A DNA stretch of 43,294 nt from an uncultured Candidatus Woesearchaeota archaeon (GCA_903915225.1 CAIWSB010000058.1:1-43294), one strand, 5' to 3'. Numbered from the stretch's first letter, positions 1-7,966 are shown. A program made the numbers and translations. Notes: a model not told the origin generated them from the letters alone.

Positions 1-396
1 AACATCAAAATAGCTAAATTCGCCATTATATTCCTTTAACCCAAGAGTGGATATAAGGAATTTTTTTGTGGAGCCTGATGCCAATGCTGCCTGGATTTCA
101 GGCCTCGAAGGCAAGTAATCCTTCTTAATCCCTAATTGGGTGGCTGCCTCTCCAATATTTGCAAAAATGGGGTTGGCTGTCTTGCTGCCAAGATAAACAA
201 TATCTTTACCGGACTCAAGTCTGTATAGGGTAAAATTACTTGTCCAGAACCAGTGTTGCTTTAGCTGCTGCTCCAATTCCCCTTCGGGATTTGCTCGATA
301 TTCATTTAGTAATTCAGCCGCGGTCAAGATTGTGCCTGCCTTAAGTTGATGGTAGCACTGAAACATATTCCCTATTGCAGTTTCCAATTGAGCCAT
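1..396 (-). CDS. Partial hypothetical protein, N-terminal 132 residues
   Basis: An open frame on the minus strand begins with ATG at 396 and runs off the left edge without a stop, so only the first 132 codons are present. The protein starts MAQLETAIGNMF and is soluble-looking, with no signal peptide or membrane helix. It contains a charged helical stretch (LLNEYRANPEGELEQQLK) and then a mixed region with LYRLESGKDIVYLGS. A G-rich run just upstream of the ATG could act as a ribosome binding site, and an A/T-rich box lies about 55 bp upstream. I do not recognise the family. The reading frame has no internal stops over 396 bases, which supports it being real. Confidence 0.7.
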   Translation of the reverse strand, partial: MAQLETAIGNMFQCYHQLKAGTILTAAELLNEYRANPEGELEQQLKQHWFWTSNFTLYRLESGKDIVYLGSKTANPIFANIGEAATQLGIKKDYLPSRPEIQAALASGSTKKFLISTLGLKEYNGEFSYFDV

Positions 397-445
397 TTTA
401 CCCCCCCCGCATTAATTCCACCCAATTTGTTAACTAAACCCTAAT

Positions 446-457
446 AGTTTAAAAATA
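446..457 (-). promoter_or_regulatory. TATA-like box for the partial gene at the left edge
   Basis: On the minus strand this reads TATTTTTAAAC and is the only strong A/T box upstream of the ATG at 396. Its spacing would give a leader of roughly 30 nt that holds the G-rich Shine-Dalgarno-like run. The rest of the gap between 397 and 539 shows no gene. Confidence 0.35.
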
Positions 458-539
458 TTGCCCCACTATATAGTAATTAATATGCATGGCTTGATGGATG
501 TGTGGCGAAACCTGCCTTTTATACGTTTAGGGTGCAATA

Positions 540-1664
540 TCAGAACACAGCTAGGATTTCCCGAATATCCTTCAGGGTTTTCTCAAAAGAGTACATATCC
601 ACGACAGTCGCCCTGGCTGCACGACCCATGCTGTAGCGCGTTTTCTCGTCATTTATCAGCCCAATTATCCTTCTTGAGAGTTCGTAGGGGTCTTTTTGAG
701 GGAAGAACACCCCGTTCTTACCCTCCCGCACGTAGTCTTTAACTTGCCCCACCTTTGTAACTATTACAGGAACCTCGCAGGACATTGCCTCAAGTGTTGA
801 TAAGGAGGTTGTCTCAGTGAGCGATGGGAGGACATAAACATCCATTGCCTGGAGGTAGGGGATTACATGATCCTGGGCACCGAAATAGAGCACATCGTTC
901 TTATCCTTGAAGAGCGTATCCACATCCTTCACTCCTGCACCCACTACTACAAGTTTTAAACCGGGGATCTGGCGGCGGGCCCGCATGAAGCCGCGATATA
1001 AGGTAAGCAGGTCTTTTTCGCGGCCTATTCTGCCGCAATATCCAACCACCTTGGCCTGCCCATCAAGCCCAATCCTCACCTTGGCACGGGGCTTGCTGAG
1101 CGGCGGCAGAAATTTGTTTGTGTCAACCCCCAGAAAAACAGGCTTTGCCGGTGCTCTTATCTTATTGGCTTTCAGCTGATCAACAAATTCCAATGTGGGA
1201 ATCATTAATAGCGTGCATTTGTTGTAAAGGACTCTCGCAATGGCTTTTGTCCCTGTGTAAACTATCCCCCTTAGATAATTTTTAGATAGGCTCTTTGAAA
1301 ATAACTCCCATTCAACAGAATGTATATAGGCCAGGAGTTTCTTTTTCATTGCACTGGCTGTCAATATGGCTGTTGCGCCTATTGGCCCAATTGTGTGTGT
1401 CCAAACAATATCTGCCCAAGCAACCTCGGCCCTGATCTTCCTTATTTTTGGCTTTGAGAACACATAATCTGCGGCCTTAAGCTTTGAGAGCGGCAGTCTC
1501 ACAATTGTTACCCCATCAATGGAATCCAATTCTCCCTGAAACCTTGGAACCAGAACACGAATCTCATATTCATCTTTTATCCTGGGGATAAGCTCACTAA
1601 GGAACCTGGCAACCCCGTCCCATCTGGGAAGGAAAGAGTCTGAGCAGAGGAGGAGCTTCTTCAT
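540..1664 (-). CDS. Glycosyltransferase family 4 (GT-B fold)
   Basis: A 374-residue glycosyltransferase that should transfer a sugar from a nucleotide-sugar donor, probably at the inner face of the membrane or in the cytoplasm. The N-terminal acceptor domain opens with a beta strand and SDSFLPRWDGVARFL (residues 8-22), typical of GT4. The C-terminal donor domain has GRIGREKDL (211-219) and the E-x7-E nucleotide-sugar motif at Glu284 and Glu292 (TETTSLSTLEAM). Length is normal for the family. Its ATG overlaps the stop of the upstream PIG-L deacetylase by 4 bases, so the two are translationally coupled. A GT4 enzyme paired with a GlcNAc deacetylase recalls bacillithiol (BshA/BshB) and GPI-type pathways. 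The actual substrate cannot be read from the sequence. Confidence 0.9.
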   Translation of the reverse strand: MKKLLLCSDSFLPRWDGVARFLSELIPRIKDEYEIRVLVPRFQGELDSIDGVTIVRLPLSKLKAADYVFSKPKIRKIRAEVAWADIVWTHTIGPIGATAILTASAMKKKLLAYIHSVEWELFSKSLSKNYLRGIVYTGTKAIARVLYNKCTLLMIPTLEFVDQLKANKIRAPAKPVFLGVDTNKFLPPLSKPRAKVRIGLDGQAKVVGYCGRIGREKDLLTLYRGFMRARRQIPGLKLVVVGAGVKDVDTLFKDKNDVLYFGAQDHVIPYLQAMDVYVLPSLTETTSLSTLEAMSCEVPVIVTKVGQVKDYVREGKNGVFFPQKDPYELSRRIIGLINDEKTRYSMGRAARATVVDMYSFEKTLKDIREILAVF

Positions 1665-2311
1665 TTTATCTTCACAAAACCCTCAGCAAATCTGGTGCTG
1701 TTCCTAACACCATTCATCATGGCCCCGAAAAGGAGGCCGCCGAACATTAGCAGAACGACACGCTTTTGGCTCTTGAAAACACGCAGGGCCTTTATTTTTT
1801 TGGAGAACGTGTGGGTAATGTCCACATACATCTTCGGAGCTCTGCTCCTGCGGAGTATAAGCGGGTTCCAGATGTTGAAGGAGAATACCTCCACAGCGTC
1901 CATGTTCTTAGTCAAGTTCATTACAAACTTAACAACAGCCTGATGGTCTGGGTGCGGGTCGTCAAATGAGTGGGTTAGGATTCGCTTTACGTGGTAGCCG
2001 GCAATCAATTGCCGTATCCTTTCCTTAACTTTATCCCTCTGGAGTTCCTCAGGGAATTTGCCTTCGTGGAGCCCCATAAAAACGTCTCTGTGTGCCCCTA
2101 CAATTGCAGATGCGCGCTTGGCCTCAGCCTTCCTCATGCTACGGGTAACACTCTTACGGAGCCAGGGATGGGAGCTCTCGCCATATGAGAACATCACAAT
2201 TACAACCTTTTTGCCTTCTGCGCTGTATTTTGCCAGGGTGCCTCCCGCGCCAATAATCTGATCGTCAGGATGGGCACAGAGCACCAGAATGCCCTCGTTA
2301 TTTGCGGCCAT
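1661..2311 (-). CDS. PIG-L/LmbE family GlcNAc deacetylase
   Basis: A 216-residue zinc-dependent N-deacetylase of the PIG-L family, which removes acetyl groups from GlcNAc-linked substrates. The first metal motif is AHPDDQ at residues 13-18, where most members have AHPDDE. The two residues used for metal binding (His14, Asp17) and the catalytic Asp16 are retained. The second metal motif HPDH is at 120-123. A hydrophobic stretch near 184-201 could associate with the membrane. The stop overlaps the ATG of the downstream glycosyltransferase by 4 bases, so they form a two-gene operon. A TATA-like box 26 bp upstream of the ATG suggests a leaderless mRNA starting at this gene. The exact substrate is not known. 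Confidence 0.9.
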   Translation of the reverse strand: MAANNEGILVLCAHPDDQIIGAGGTLAKYSAEGKKVVIVMFSYGESSHPWLRKSVTRSMRKAEAKRASAIVGAHRDVFMGLHEGKFPEELQRDKVKERIRQLIAGYHVKRILTHSFDDPHPDHQAVVKFVMNLTKNMDAVEVFSFNIWNPLILRRSRAPKMYVDITHTFSKKIKALRVFKSQKRVVLLMFGGLLFGAMMNGVRNSTRFAEGFVKIK

Positions 2312-2333
2312 TTAGGCAAGAGTGGGGCTATCC

Positions 2334-2343
2334 ATTTAAAAGG
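2334..2343 (-). promoter_or_regulatory. TATA box of the PIG-L/glycosyltransferase operon
   Basis: On the minus strand CCTTTTAAAT is centred about 26-27 bp before the ATG at 2311, which predicts a leaderless transcript. No Shine-Dalgarno sequence is seen. Confidence 0.55.
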
Positions 2344-2374
2344 TTTTTGGCATTTCTCGAGAAGGATAAGCCCA

Positions 2375-3253
2375 TCAACGCACTAGTGAGGAAATGCCCT
2401 TTGTAAGCCGGAGTATCTCTGATGTTGCGTACAACTCCCTCAACCGGGTCGTATCCTGGCAGCAAGCAACTGCCTTAGATAGACGTTCGCACTCTTTGCA
2501 CAATTCCTGCCAAATCTTCAATGAACCTTCAAAATCCTCTTTAAGGAAGCACCCTATTGCTGAATCTAACACTCCCCTTGTTTTCTTAATGGATACAAGG
2601 TCAATACCGCTCAGAATTATTGCTGTTATTCTATGGAGTTTCTCTGCAACCATCCTGAAGTCCAGGGCACGAATTAATGGTATTTGGTTCTCTTTTGTGA
2701 ACTCTCCTTCAGAAAGGAAGCGGCGGACCTGCATTACCAAGAGGTAATAGAACCGCGTGGTTGTTTCCCTCATTTCCATTAGCTTCATGAGGTTTTTGCC
2801 TGCTGCTGCCTCGTCAAGCATTCCCAAGGCCAGGAAGTGCATCCTGCGGAGGCACTCCTCAATTGAGAGCTCGTCAATCCTGAAGCATTTCACAACAACC
2901 TTTGTTTTTGTCTCCTCAATTATCTGGACATTCATGAATTTCTTGAGGAATGTGTAGAGCTCTTTCCTGCTGGCTTCGGATATGTTCGGATCCACAACAA
3001 TTGTTATCCTCTCTGAGGCATGGAAATACTCGCGGAAAAATCTCCTTGTGAAGTATTCATCATACTCAATGCTTGCCTGTGCAGGTTTCTCTGTCTGAAT
3101 GAACTCTGGGGCTATCGTTAGGTTTCCCTTCTCTGAAACATTTATCTTCAGCAGGGTTCCTTTCTTGACCCCTACCGTCCTCGTCCATCCCTTTGGCAAG
3201 CTTATGAGAAATGACTTGCCTATCTCCTGAACACGCCGCTCTGAAATGCCCAT
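2375..3253 (-). CDS. AbrB-domain/PhoU-domain regulator
   Basis: A 292-residue archaeal PhoU-type protein. The N-terminal 45 residues form an AbrB/SpoVT-like swapped-hairpin DNA-binding domain (GKSFLISLPKGW, then TVGVKKGTLLKI). The remainder is helical and resembles PhoU, which in other organisms binds metals and controls phosphate transport. The role here is likely regulation of phosphate or ion uptake, but no transporter lies nearby. I chose ATG at 3253 because AGGTGAT, a good anti-16S match, sits 6 bases upstream. A GTG three codons earlier would bury that site. It is divergent from the aldolase-like pair and shares the A/T-rich gap with it. Confidence 0.82.
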   Translation of the reverse strand: MGISERRVQEIGKSFLISLPKGWTRTVGVKKGTLLKINVSEKGNLTIAPEFIQTEKPAQASIEYDEYFTRRFFREYFHASERITIVVDPNISEASRKELYTFLKKFMNVQIIEETKTKVVVKCFRIDELSIEECLRRMHFLALGMLDEAAAGKNLMKLMEMRETTTRFYYLLVMQVRRFLSEGEFTKENQIPLIRALDFRMVAEKLHRITAIILSGIDLVSIKKTRGVLDSAIGCFLKEDFEGSLKIWQELCKECERLSKAVACCQDTTRLRELYATSEILRLTKGISSLVR

Positions 3254-3262
3254 AATAATCAC

Positions 3263-3351
3263 CTTTTATATTAATAGTTTAAACTACTTTAAAGATTTAA
3301 AGAGTATATTTATACCTTTCGCTTCCCCTCGTCTAATACGGGGGTGGTAAC
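3263..3351. promoter_or_regulatory. Divergent promoter region
   Basis: This gap between two divergent genes holds several TATA-like boxes. TATATTTATA at about 3305-3314 would serve the plus-strand aldolase-like gene, with a leader of about 16 nt containing GGGGTGG. GTTTAAAC near 3278-3285 or TTTAAAG near 3288-3294 would serve the minus-strand AbrB-PhoU gene. Confidence 0.5.
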
Positions 3352-4431
3352 ATGACTGGCAAGACACTTTTGGTTGGGGGAACATTCGGGCTGTTTAAGG
3401 GAGACGCCTCTGGAATCGCCGGCATCATTGGAAAGGCAGTCAAGGCAGATGTAATAGTAAAAGGGGGCACTTACGGTGATTTGGAGGAGGCTGTTGAATC
3501 TGTAGGACAATATGGGGTAATATATTGGTTCCCGGATGTGCCAAATGAATTACCAAAGCTAGTCGGACAGATAAAGGAAAAGGCACCGCATAGCATCCTG
3601 GTCACATCGAAAAGGAACGATGAAGATAAGTATAGCATTATGGATATAGTACATCATGCCCTGGGCACAAAGAGCAACCTTGTGCTGGAGTTCTCCCGCG
3701 CTGAAGAGGAATGGGGATCCGGGCGGTGGTGTGGGCGTGTTCTGGACCCATTGGGGAATTGCTACCTAGACTACTGCGGGGATTTCCTTCAAGTGGGAAA
3801 AGTACTCGCTGAAAGAGTGGAAGAACTTAAAAATTTCAGCAGGGTTCCCAGTAAAAGTATCGGCCCGGAGATTTTGGCCCCTGATGAACCAGAGTTTCTT
3901 GAGTTGGTAAGAGGCTATGCGAATGACTTCCACGACATAATTCACCCGGTGAAAACGAACAGGTTCCTGGGGAATGCCTCATTCAGATGTGAGGCAGGAT
4001 TCCCATCTTTCCGCCAGGATGGACTGGTTTATGTATCAAAGCGCGACATTGACAAGCGCGAGTTGACGCGTGAGGGGTTTGTTGCTGTCGAGCCGGGGCA
4101 GCTGTCAGTTGTCAATTATTATGGGGATGCAAAGCCATCTGTTGACACGCCAATACATCTACAGCTGTACAATTACTACCCTGCTGTGCGGTACATGCTT
4201 CATAGCCACACATATGTATTAAGGAAGCCATTCACTGAAAAGCCAATCCCCTGCGGGGCTGTTGAGGAGTGGCTGGCAGTGAAATCAGTAATGGAAAACA
4301 GAGATTCAACTGATTTTGCAGTTAACCTCCGCGGGCATGGATCCATTGTTCTTGCCTCCAACATCAAGTATCTTGAAAAAATACCCTTTATGGAAAGGCC
4401 GGTTCCGGAAATGCAGATGGGATACGGGTGA
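3352..4431 (+). CDS. Class II aldolase/adducin-like protein with extra N-terminal domain (paralogue A)
   Basis: A 359-residue two-part protein. The C-terminal ~170 residues match the class II aldolase/adducin fold: VYVSKRDIDK, then an H-x-H metal pair in LHSHTYV, then NLRGHGSIV with the third histidine. These resemble the zinc ligands of fuculose-phosphate aldolase. The N-terminal ~170 residues begin LLVGGTFGLFKGDASG, followed by VIYWFPDVPNELPKL. They look like an alpha/beta nucleotide-type domain, but I do not recognise the family. The downstream gene is a tandem paralogue with the same architecture, separated by only a few bases, so the two may form a hetero-oligomer. The substrate is unknown. 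Translation is supported by GGGGTGG upstream of the ATG. Confidence 0.78.
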   Translation: MTGKTLLVGGTFGLFKGDASGIAGIIGKAVKADVIVKGGTYGDLEEAVESVGQYGVIYWFPDVPNELPKLVGQIKEKAPHSILVTSKRNDEDKYSIMDIVHHALGTKSNLVLEFSRAEEEWGSGRWCGRVLDPLGNCYLDYCGDFLQVGKVLAERVEELKNFSRVPSKSIGPEILAPDEPEFLELVRGYANDFHDIIHPVKTNRFLGNASFRCEAGFPSFRQDGLVYVSKRDIDKRELTREGFVAVEPGQLSVVNYYGDAKPSVDTPIHLQLYNYYPAVRYMLHSHTYVLRKPFTEKPIPCGAVEEWLAVKSVMENRDSTDFAVNLRGHGSIVLASNIKYLEKIPFMERPVPEMQMGYG

Positions 4432-4436
4432 GCAAA

Positions 4437-5642
4437 ATGGAAAAAATACTTGTGGGTGGAGTGTTCGGGGGCTGGAAGGGGAGCTTTGAGGCCCAAGCCA
4501 TGTCGAAGATTGCATATAAGCTGGGCGAGGCCCTGAAAGTGGATGCGCTCTTCAACGGTGGGGATGAGAAGGATTTGGAAGGCATTGTCAATTTTGCGGT
4601 TAATCAAAAGTTCCCGGTAATCTATTGGCTCCCCACGTTTGAAAACAATTATAATTCCAAATGGAAGGAACTCAACAATAAAATTGGGTCAGCTGGTACA
4701 AATATAATCCGTGGAGTTACCAATCTCAATGGAAAAGAGCCACTTGTTACAAAATTATTGGATTCAAATAATTACTCAAACCCCGAACTAGTGCTAGAAA
4801 TATTCATGGACCTCGGGGGCGCCTTGAATGCCCGGGTGCTCGACTCAATAGGAAATCTCTACCTTGATGACTGCGACGATTTTGTCAGGATAGCCAGGGT
4901 GCTGGATAAGAGAGTGGAAGAGATGAAAGGCTACAAAAGGGTGCAATCCAGGGGTGGAATTGATACAAAAGCCCCGGCTGAAATGCATTTCACAAGGCTT
5001 TTGCTGGATTATTTCAAGAAGAACAAGGGGCTTGTCGCAACATATGGGAACCAAGGAGGTTATGGTCCGCACGATTCTTTTATTGAGAGTGCCTCATTCA
5101 TGTACGGCCAATGGCATCCCAACTTTAACAGCCTAGGCACGATTTTTTTGAATACTTATGAATTAAAATCTTTGGCAAAAGAAGAGGAGAAAATTTATGG
5201 GAGGCTACAAAATACAAAAGAATGGGCCGAACGGAGGATATTCTCACCTGTGAGCCTGCGCTCACCTGCTGATTCGGAGATTAGGGTTGATGGGAGACCG
5301 GTACTCAATTATACGGCAATTGAGTCTGGGTATCCAGATCAGGGGGAGGATGCCAGCATGCACATGAATCTTTACCAATATTTCAAGAATGCAAGGTACA
5401 TTATCCACACGCACTCATATGTTGAGAATGCCCCATTCACAAGTGGTGGGGTTGCAATTTCAGGGAAAACCAATGGCTCTGAGCTCATTTGGGGTGCGGT
5501 TAAGGATGGAGAAGCCACAAATTTCTCTGTAAACCTATGCGGCCATGGCTCTGTTGTGGTTGCAGAAGATGTGGAACATCTGAGAGAAATAAAATTCATC
5601 GCCAGGCCAGTGCCGGAACCCCAACTGTTCTATAGCAAATAA
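4437..5642 (+). CDS. Class II aldolase/adducin-like protein with extra N-terminal domain (paralogue B)
   Basis: A 401-residue paralogue of the upstream gene with the same two domains: an N-terminal domain starting EKILVGGVFGGWKGSF with VIYWLPTFENN, and a class II aldolase-like C-terminal domain with the metal pair in IIHTHSYV and the third histidine in CGHGSVV. It is longer than paralogue A through insertions after the N-terminal domain and before the H-x-H motif. I place the start at ATG 4437, with GGTGAG a few bases upstream formed by the end of paralogue A. A GTG at 4428 overlapping the upstream stop is the alternative. Both paralogues keep all three histidines, so both may be catalytic. 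Function is not known beyond the fold. Confidence 0.75.
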   Translation: MEKILVGGVFGGWKGSFEAQAMSKIAYKLGEALKVDALFNGGDEKDLEGIVNFAVNQKFPVIYWLPTFENNYNSKWKELNNKIGSAGTNIIRGVTNLNGKEPLVTKLLDSNNYSNPELVLEIFMDLGGALNARVLDSIGNLYLDDCDDFVRIARVLDKRVEEMKGYKRVQSRGGIDTKAPAEMHFTRLLLDYFKKNKGLVATYGNQGGYGPHDSFIESASFMYGQWHPNFNSLGTIFLNTYELKSLAKEEEKIYGRLQNTKEWAERRIFSPVSLRSPADSEIRVDGRPVLNYTAIESGYPDQGEDASMHMNLYQYFKNARYIIHTHSYVENAPFTSGGVAISGKTNGSELIWGAVKDGEATNFSVNLCGHGSVVVAEDVEHLREIKFIARPVPEPQLFYSK

Positions 5643-5647
5643 AAAAA

Positions 5648-5721
5648 TGGGACGACTGGGATTTGAACCCAGGACATCCAGATCTTCAGTCTGGCGCTCT
5701 CCCAGGCTGAGCTACCGTCCC
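5648..5721 (-). tRNA. tRNA-Phe (GAA)
   Basis: A complete 74-nt cloverleaf on the minus strand. The acceptor stem GGGACGG pairs with TCGTCCC (one G-T pair). The anticodon stem CCAGA/TCTGG encloses loop CTGAAGA with anticodon GAA. The T-arm CTGGG/CCCAG encloses TTCAAAT. The discriminator is A, and CCA is not encoded, consistent with the CCA-adding enzyme nearby. A run of seven T follows the 3' end and is a likely terminator. Confidence 0.97.
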
Positions 5722-5743
5722 ATTAACCGTGCAGAAAGCCGGT

Positions 5744-6418
5744 TTATTTAAATACTTTTGCCACGGTCGAAGGGCCCCGCCGGCCAATCCTTGGACCGTC
5801 GCTAACCTCAAATCCATTGGCCCGCAAGGCATCCCTCACTGAACGGGCGCAGCTGAATGTTGTGAGCACACCGCCAGGAAGCAAGTGGTTGCGAATCTCT
5901 GTAATAAATTTCTGCTGCCACAAATCTGGGGCATGCTTTGGGGAGAAAGGGTCAAGGAAAACCAAATCTGCACGAAGACGCAGCCCGGGAAGGGTTTTCC
6001 TCACATCACCCACAATAAGATTTAATGAAAAATTGTCCGAATAGACACTGCCATGCCCGGCCAACCCCCGGATGGCAGAATAGCTTTCTTCAATGAACTC
6101 AGGCACATTTATTTTTGCTGCCTGCCCAATTATCCATTTATCAATTTCAAAAGCATAAAGCTCCATGAATCCAGTTTCAGTGGCTTGCTCCAAGAAGGTA
6201 TGGAGCGCAGCTGTCGTGTTGTAACCGAGGCCGAAGCAAATGTCAAACACAACAAAGGCCCGTGATGCGAGGCGCTCAACCCCTGTGGGGGCAATGAACT
6301 TGCCAAATGCCTCCTCAAGTGCGCCAGTAACAGAATGGTATGTCTCCCCTGCTTCCTTGTTAAAGAACGTGAGGCTGCCGTCAGCTGTCTTCAAGCTCCT
6401 CTTTGAATTCACCTTCAC
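5744..6418 (-). CDS. MnmC-like SAM-dependent methyltransferase
   Basis: A 224-residue Rossmann methyltransferase resembling the methyltransferase domain of MnmC (DUF752), which acts on the wobble uridine of tRNA in bacteria. Visible features are the SAM-binding segment FDICFGLGYNTT near residue 58, an acidic strand end (YAFEIDKW), and the substrate-side motif VFLDPFSPKHAPDLW near 155. The oxidase domain of bacterial MnmC is absent. The start is uncertain. GTG at 6418 overlaps the helicase gene by 38 bases, and a second GTG lies two codons on. It is downstream of, and probably co-transcribed with, the Hel308 fragment, and it borders a tRNA gene. A role in tRNA modification is inferred. Confidence 0.82.
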   Translation of the reverse strand: MKVNSKRSLKTADGSLTFFNKEAGETYHSVTGALEEAFGKFIAPTGVERLASRAFVVFDICFGLGYNTTAALHTFLEQATETGFMELYAFEIDKWIIGQAAKINVPEFIEESYSAIRGLAGHGSVYSDNFSLNLIVGDVRKTLPGLRLRADLVFLDPFSPKHAPDLWQQKFITEIRNHLLPGGVLTTFSCARSVRDALRANGFEVSDGPRIGRRGPSTVAKVFK

Positions 6419-7895
6419 CCACCTGCGCCTTTATTCCCTTTGCTGTTTTCTCACCTAAGATATATGTCAATTCTGAGAGGCTCACACGCTTGATGTCGCC
6501 AATGTCCTTTATGCGGTTTGTGAACAGCCTACGTGCACGGACACGGCCAATGCCCTTGAGCCTGAGGAGCGGAATCAGCTCATCCTTAACTCCGTATTTG
6601 AGCCTGGTCCTGAGGCGCTCAATCTGGGCGTTATGGGCCTTGAGGTTGAGTATTGTTGCAAGCTCCTTCATTGAGTAGAATAACCAGTCTCCAATCTCTA
6701 GTTTATATCTTGTTTCACCTGGGCGGATGCCAAACTTCTCCATTAGCTCCTCCTCATCTGTCTCATCCATCCACTCCATGAGCATCATTGATGTCTTAAC
6801 TGAGTTGATGAAATCCTCATAGCTTGAATCGAAATAAGAGGGCTCTTCCACAACCAATTCCTCTGCGTGCTCACCTATGAATTCCTGGTATGCGTCGTAT
6901 TCACGCTGCCTCACCCTCAGCAAAGGCCTCATCTCCAGTGTTGAGCAGATTAATTGTACAAATGATAGCTCTGTGGCCTTACTGCCCAGTTTTTTTATTC
7001 CCTCAACAAGTTCATGGGCTGTCAAAGGGTCAAGGTAAAGCTCGGCAACGCGCTTGCCCTGCAGGGTCGCCCTCAGCTTTTTGCTGTTCAAATCTGAGGC
7101 AGATACAAACCCCTCATCAGCTGCCCCTGTTATGAAGCCCCAGCCTTCCAGCATTGAAAGTATTCGCAGGATTGTCCCATTCAGCGCAGCCATATCTTCA
7201 TATTGCTTGGCCCAGAATGTCTTTGAGAAGAACGCAAGGAGCTGCTCCTCGGTCCTGCAAAGCCCTGTTGCGATTAGCGAGAGTAGGTACGTCCGAAGCA
7301 CTGGCTCAACAGCAAGCTTTGAGTAAATATTTTCCGGCTTGCCCTTGATGAACATTTCAATAATTTCATCAGCCTGTCCTTCTGTCTTGGCAATAGCTAT
7401 CGCCTCTCCAAATTCTTCCATGCCCGGGCGCCCTGCGCGGCCTGCTGCCTGGTGGTATTCAAGAACAGGTATGAACTCCATGCCTCGGGCAGTGTACCTT
7501 TTCAAATCGCGGATTATACTCCTGAATGCCGGCAAATCAACGCCTGCTGCCATTGTGGTTGTGCAGCAGATTATCCCAATGTTGCCGCTGCGAAAATTGT
7601 CTTCTATAAGCTCCTTCTGCTTTGGATGAAGCCCTGCATGGTGGAAGGCAATCCCTTTCCTGAGGCACTTGGCAAGCCGCTCGCACTGTGATGTGGGGCG
7701 CGGAAGTGCAGAAAGCGCCTTCTCAGCAAGCTCTGATGGACATGGCTTATTGGCTCTCTGGGCAATGAGTTCTGCGCAACGTTCTGCAGAGGATTTTGTG
7801 GCCACAAATACAAGCGCCTGCTTACCTATCTTAAGGGTATCCAGTGCAAGGTCCACAACAGGCTCCCCGGAGGGCGTATCAATTCGCTTTATCAC
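6381..7895 (-). CDS. Hel308-type helicase, C-terminal half only (split or truncated)
   Basis: A 504-residue protein corresponding to the second half of the archaeal DNA repair helicase Hel308, which is normally about 700 residues. It begins in the linker before RecA domain 2. Motif IV is at 26-34 (QALVFVATK), FHHAGL at 84-89, motif V TTTMAAGVDLPA at 112-123 and motif VI QAAGRAGRPG at 149-158. Winged-helix, ratchet and helix-hairpin-helix regions follow (LLRLKGIGRVRARRLF near 455). RecA domain 1 with Walker A and DExH is missing. An in-frame TAA lies 8 codons before the GTG start, and no matching N-terminal half is nearby. A TATA-like box 26 bp before the GTG suggests it is expressed alone. 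It cannot hydrolyse ATP unless partnered with a separately encoded first half. Confidence 0.85.
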   Translation of the reverse strand: MIKRIDTPSGEPVVDLALDTLKIGKQALVFVATKSSAERCAELIAQRANKPCPSELAEKALSALPRPTSQCERLAKCLRKGIAFHHAGLHPKQKELIEDNFRSGNIGIICCTTTMAAGVDLPAFRSIIRDLKRYTARGMEFIPVLEYHQAAGRAGRPGMEEFGEAIAIAKTEGQADEIIEMFIKGKPENIYSKLAVEPVLRTYLLSLIATGLCRTEEQLLAFFSKTFWAKQYEDMAALNGTILRILSMLEGWGFITGAADEGFVSASDLNSKKLRATLQGKRVAELYLDPLTAHELVEGIKKLGSKATELSFVQLICSTLEMRPLLRVRQREYDAYQEFIGEHAEELVVEEPSYFDSSYEDFINSVKTSMMLMEWMDETDEEELMEKFGIRPGETRYKLEIGDWLFYSMKELATILNLKAHNAQIERLRTRLKYGVKDELIPLLRLKGIGRVRARRLFTNRIKDIGDIKRVSLSELTYILGEKTAKGIKAQVGEGEFKEELEDS

Positions 7896-7917
7896 ACCTT
7901 GCGGACAAGCGAGCAGG

Positions 7918-7929
7918 ATTTAATAATTT
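7918..7929 (-). promoter_or_regulatory. TATA-like box of the Hel308 half-gene
   Basis: On the minus strand AAATTATTAAAT is centred 26-28 bp before the GTG at 7895. This fits the leaderless spacing seen elsewhere in the window and supports that GTG as a real start. Confidence 0.5.
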
Positions 7930-7966
7930 GTGGGTTCTCGAAAACCTTTTATAGGTGGAACCCACA
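7929..7966. promoter_or_regulatory. Perfect 9-bp inverted repeat flanking the cca TATA box
   Basis: TGTGGGTTC at 7929-7937 is mirrored exactly by GAACCCACA at 7958-7966. An inner ACC/GGT pair surrounds CTTTTATA (about 7946-7952). The enclosed TATA box is 26 bp from the ATG at 7976. The arms lie in the divergent gap between the helicase half and cca, so they could be an operator for a dimeric repressor. The 3' arm would lie just upstream of the predicted transcription start, so an RNA hairpin is less likely. Confidence 0.5.

Noticed and set aside
458-742. Plus-strand reading frame over the end of the glycosyltransferase gene
   Set aside because: It is antisense to a conserved gene and shows no protein features.
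5744-7895. Hel308 gene truncated by a frameshift with the N-terminal half in another frame nearby
   Set aside because: No RecA1 motifs are found in any frame between 7895 and the divergent cca start, and there is no space for them.
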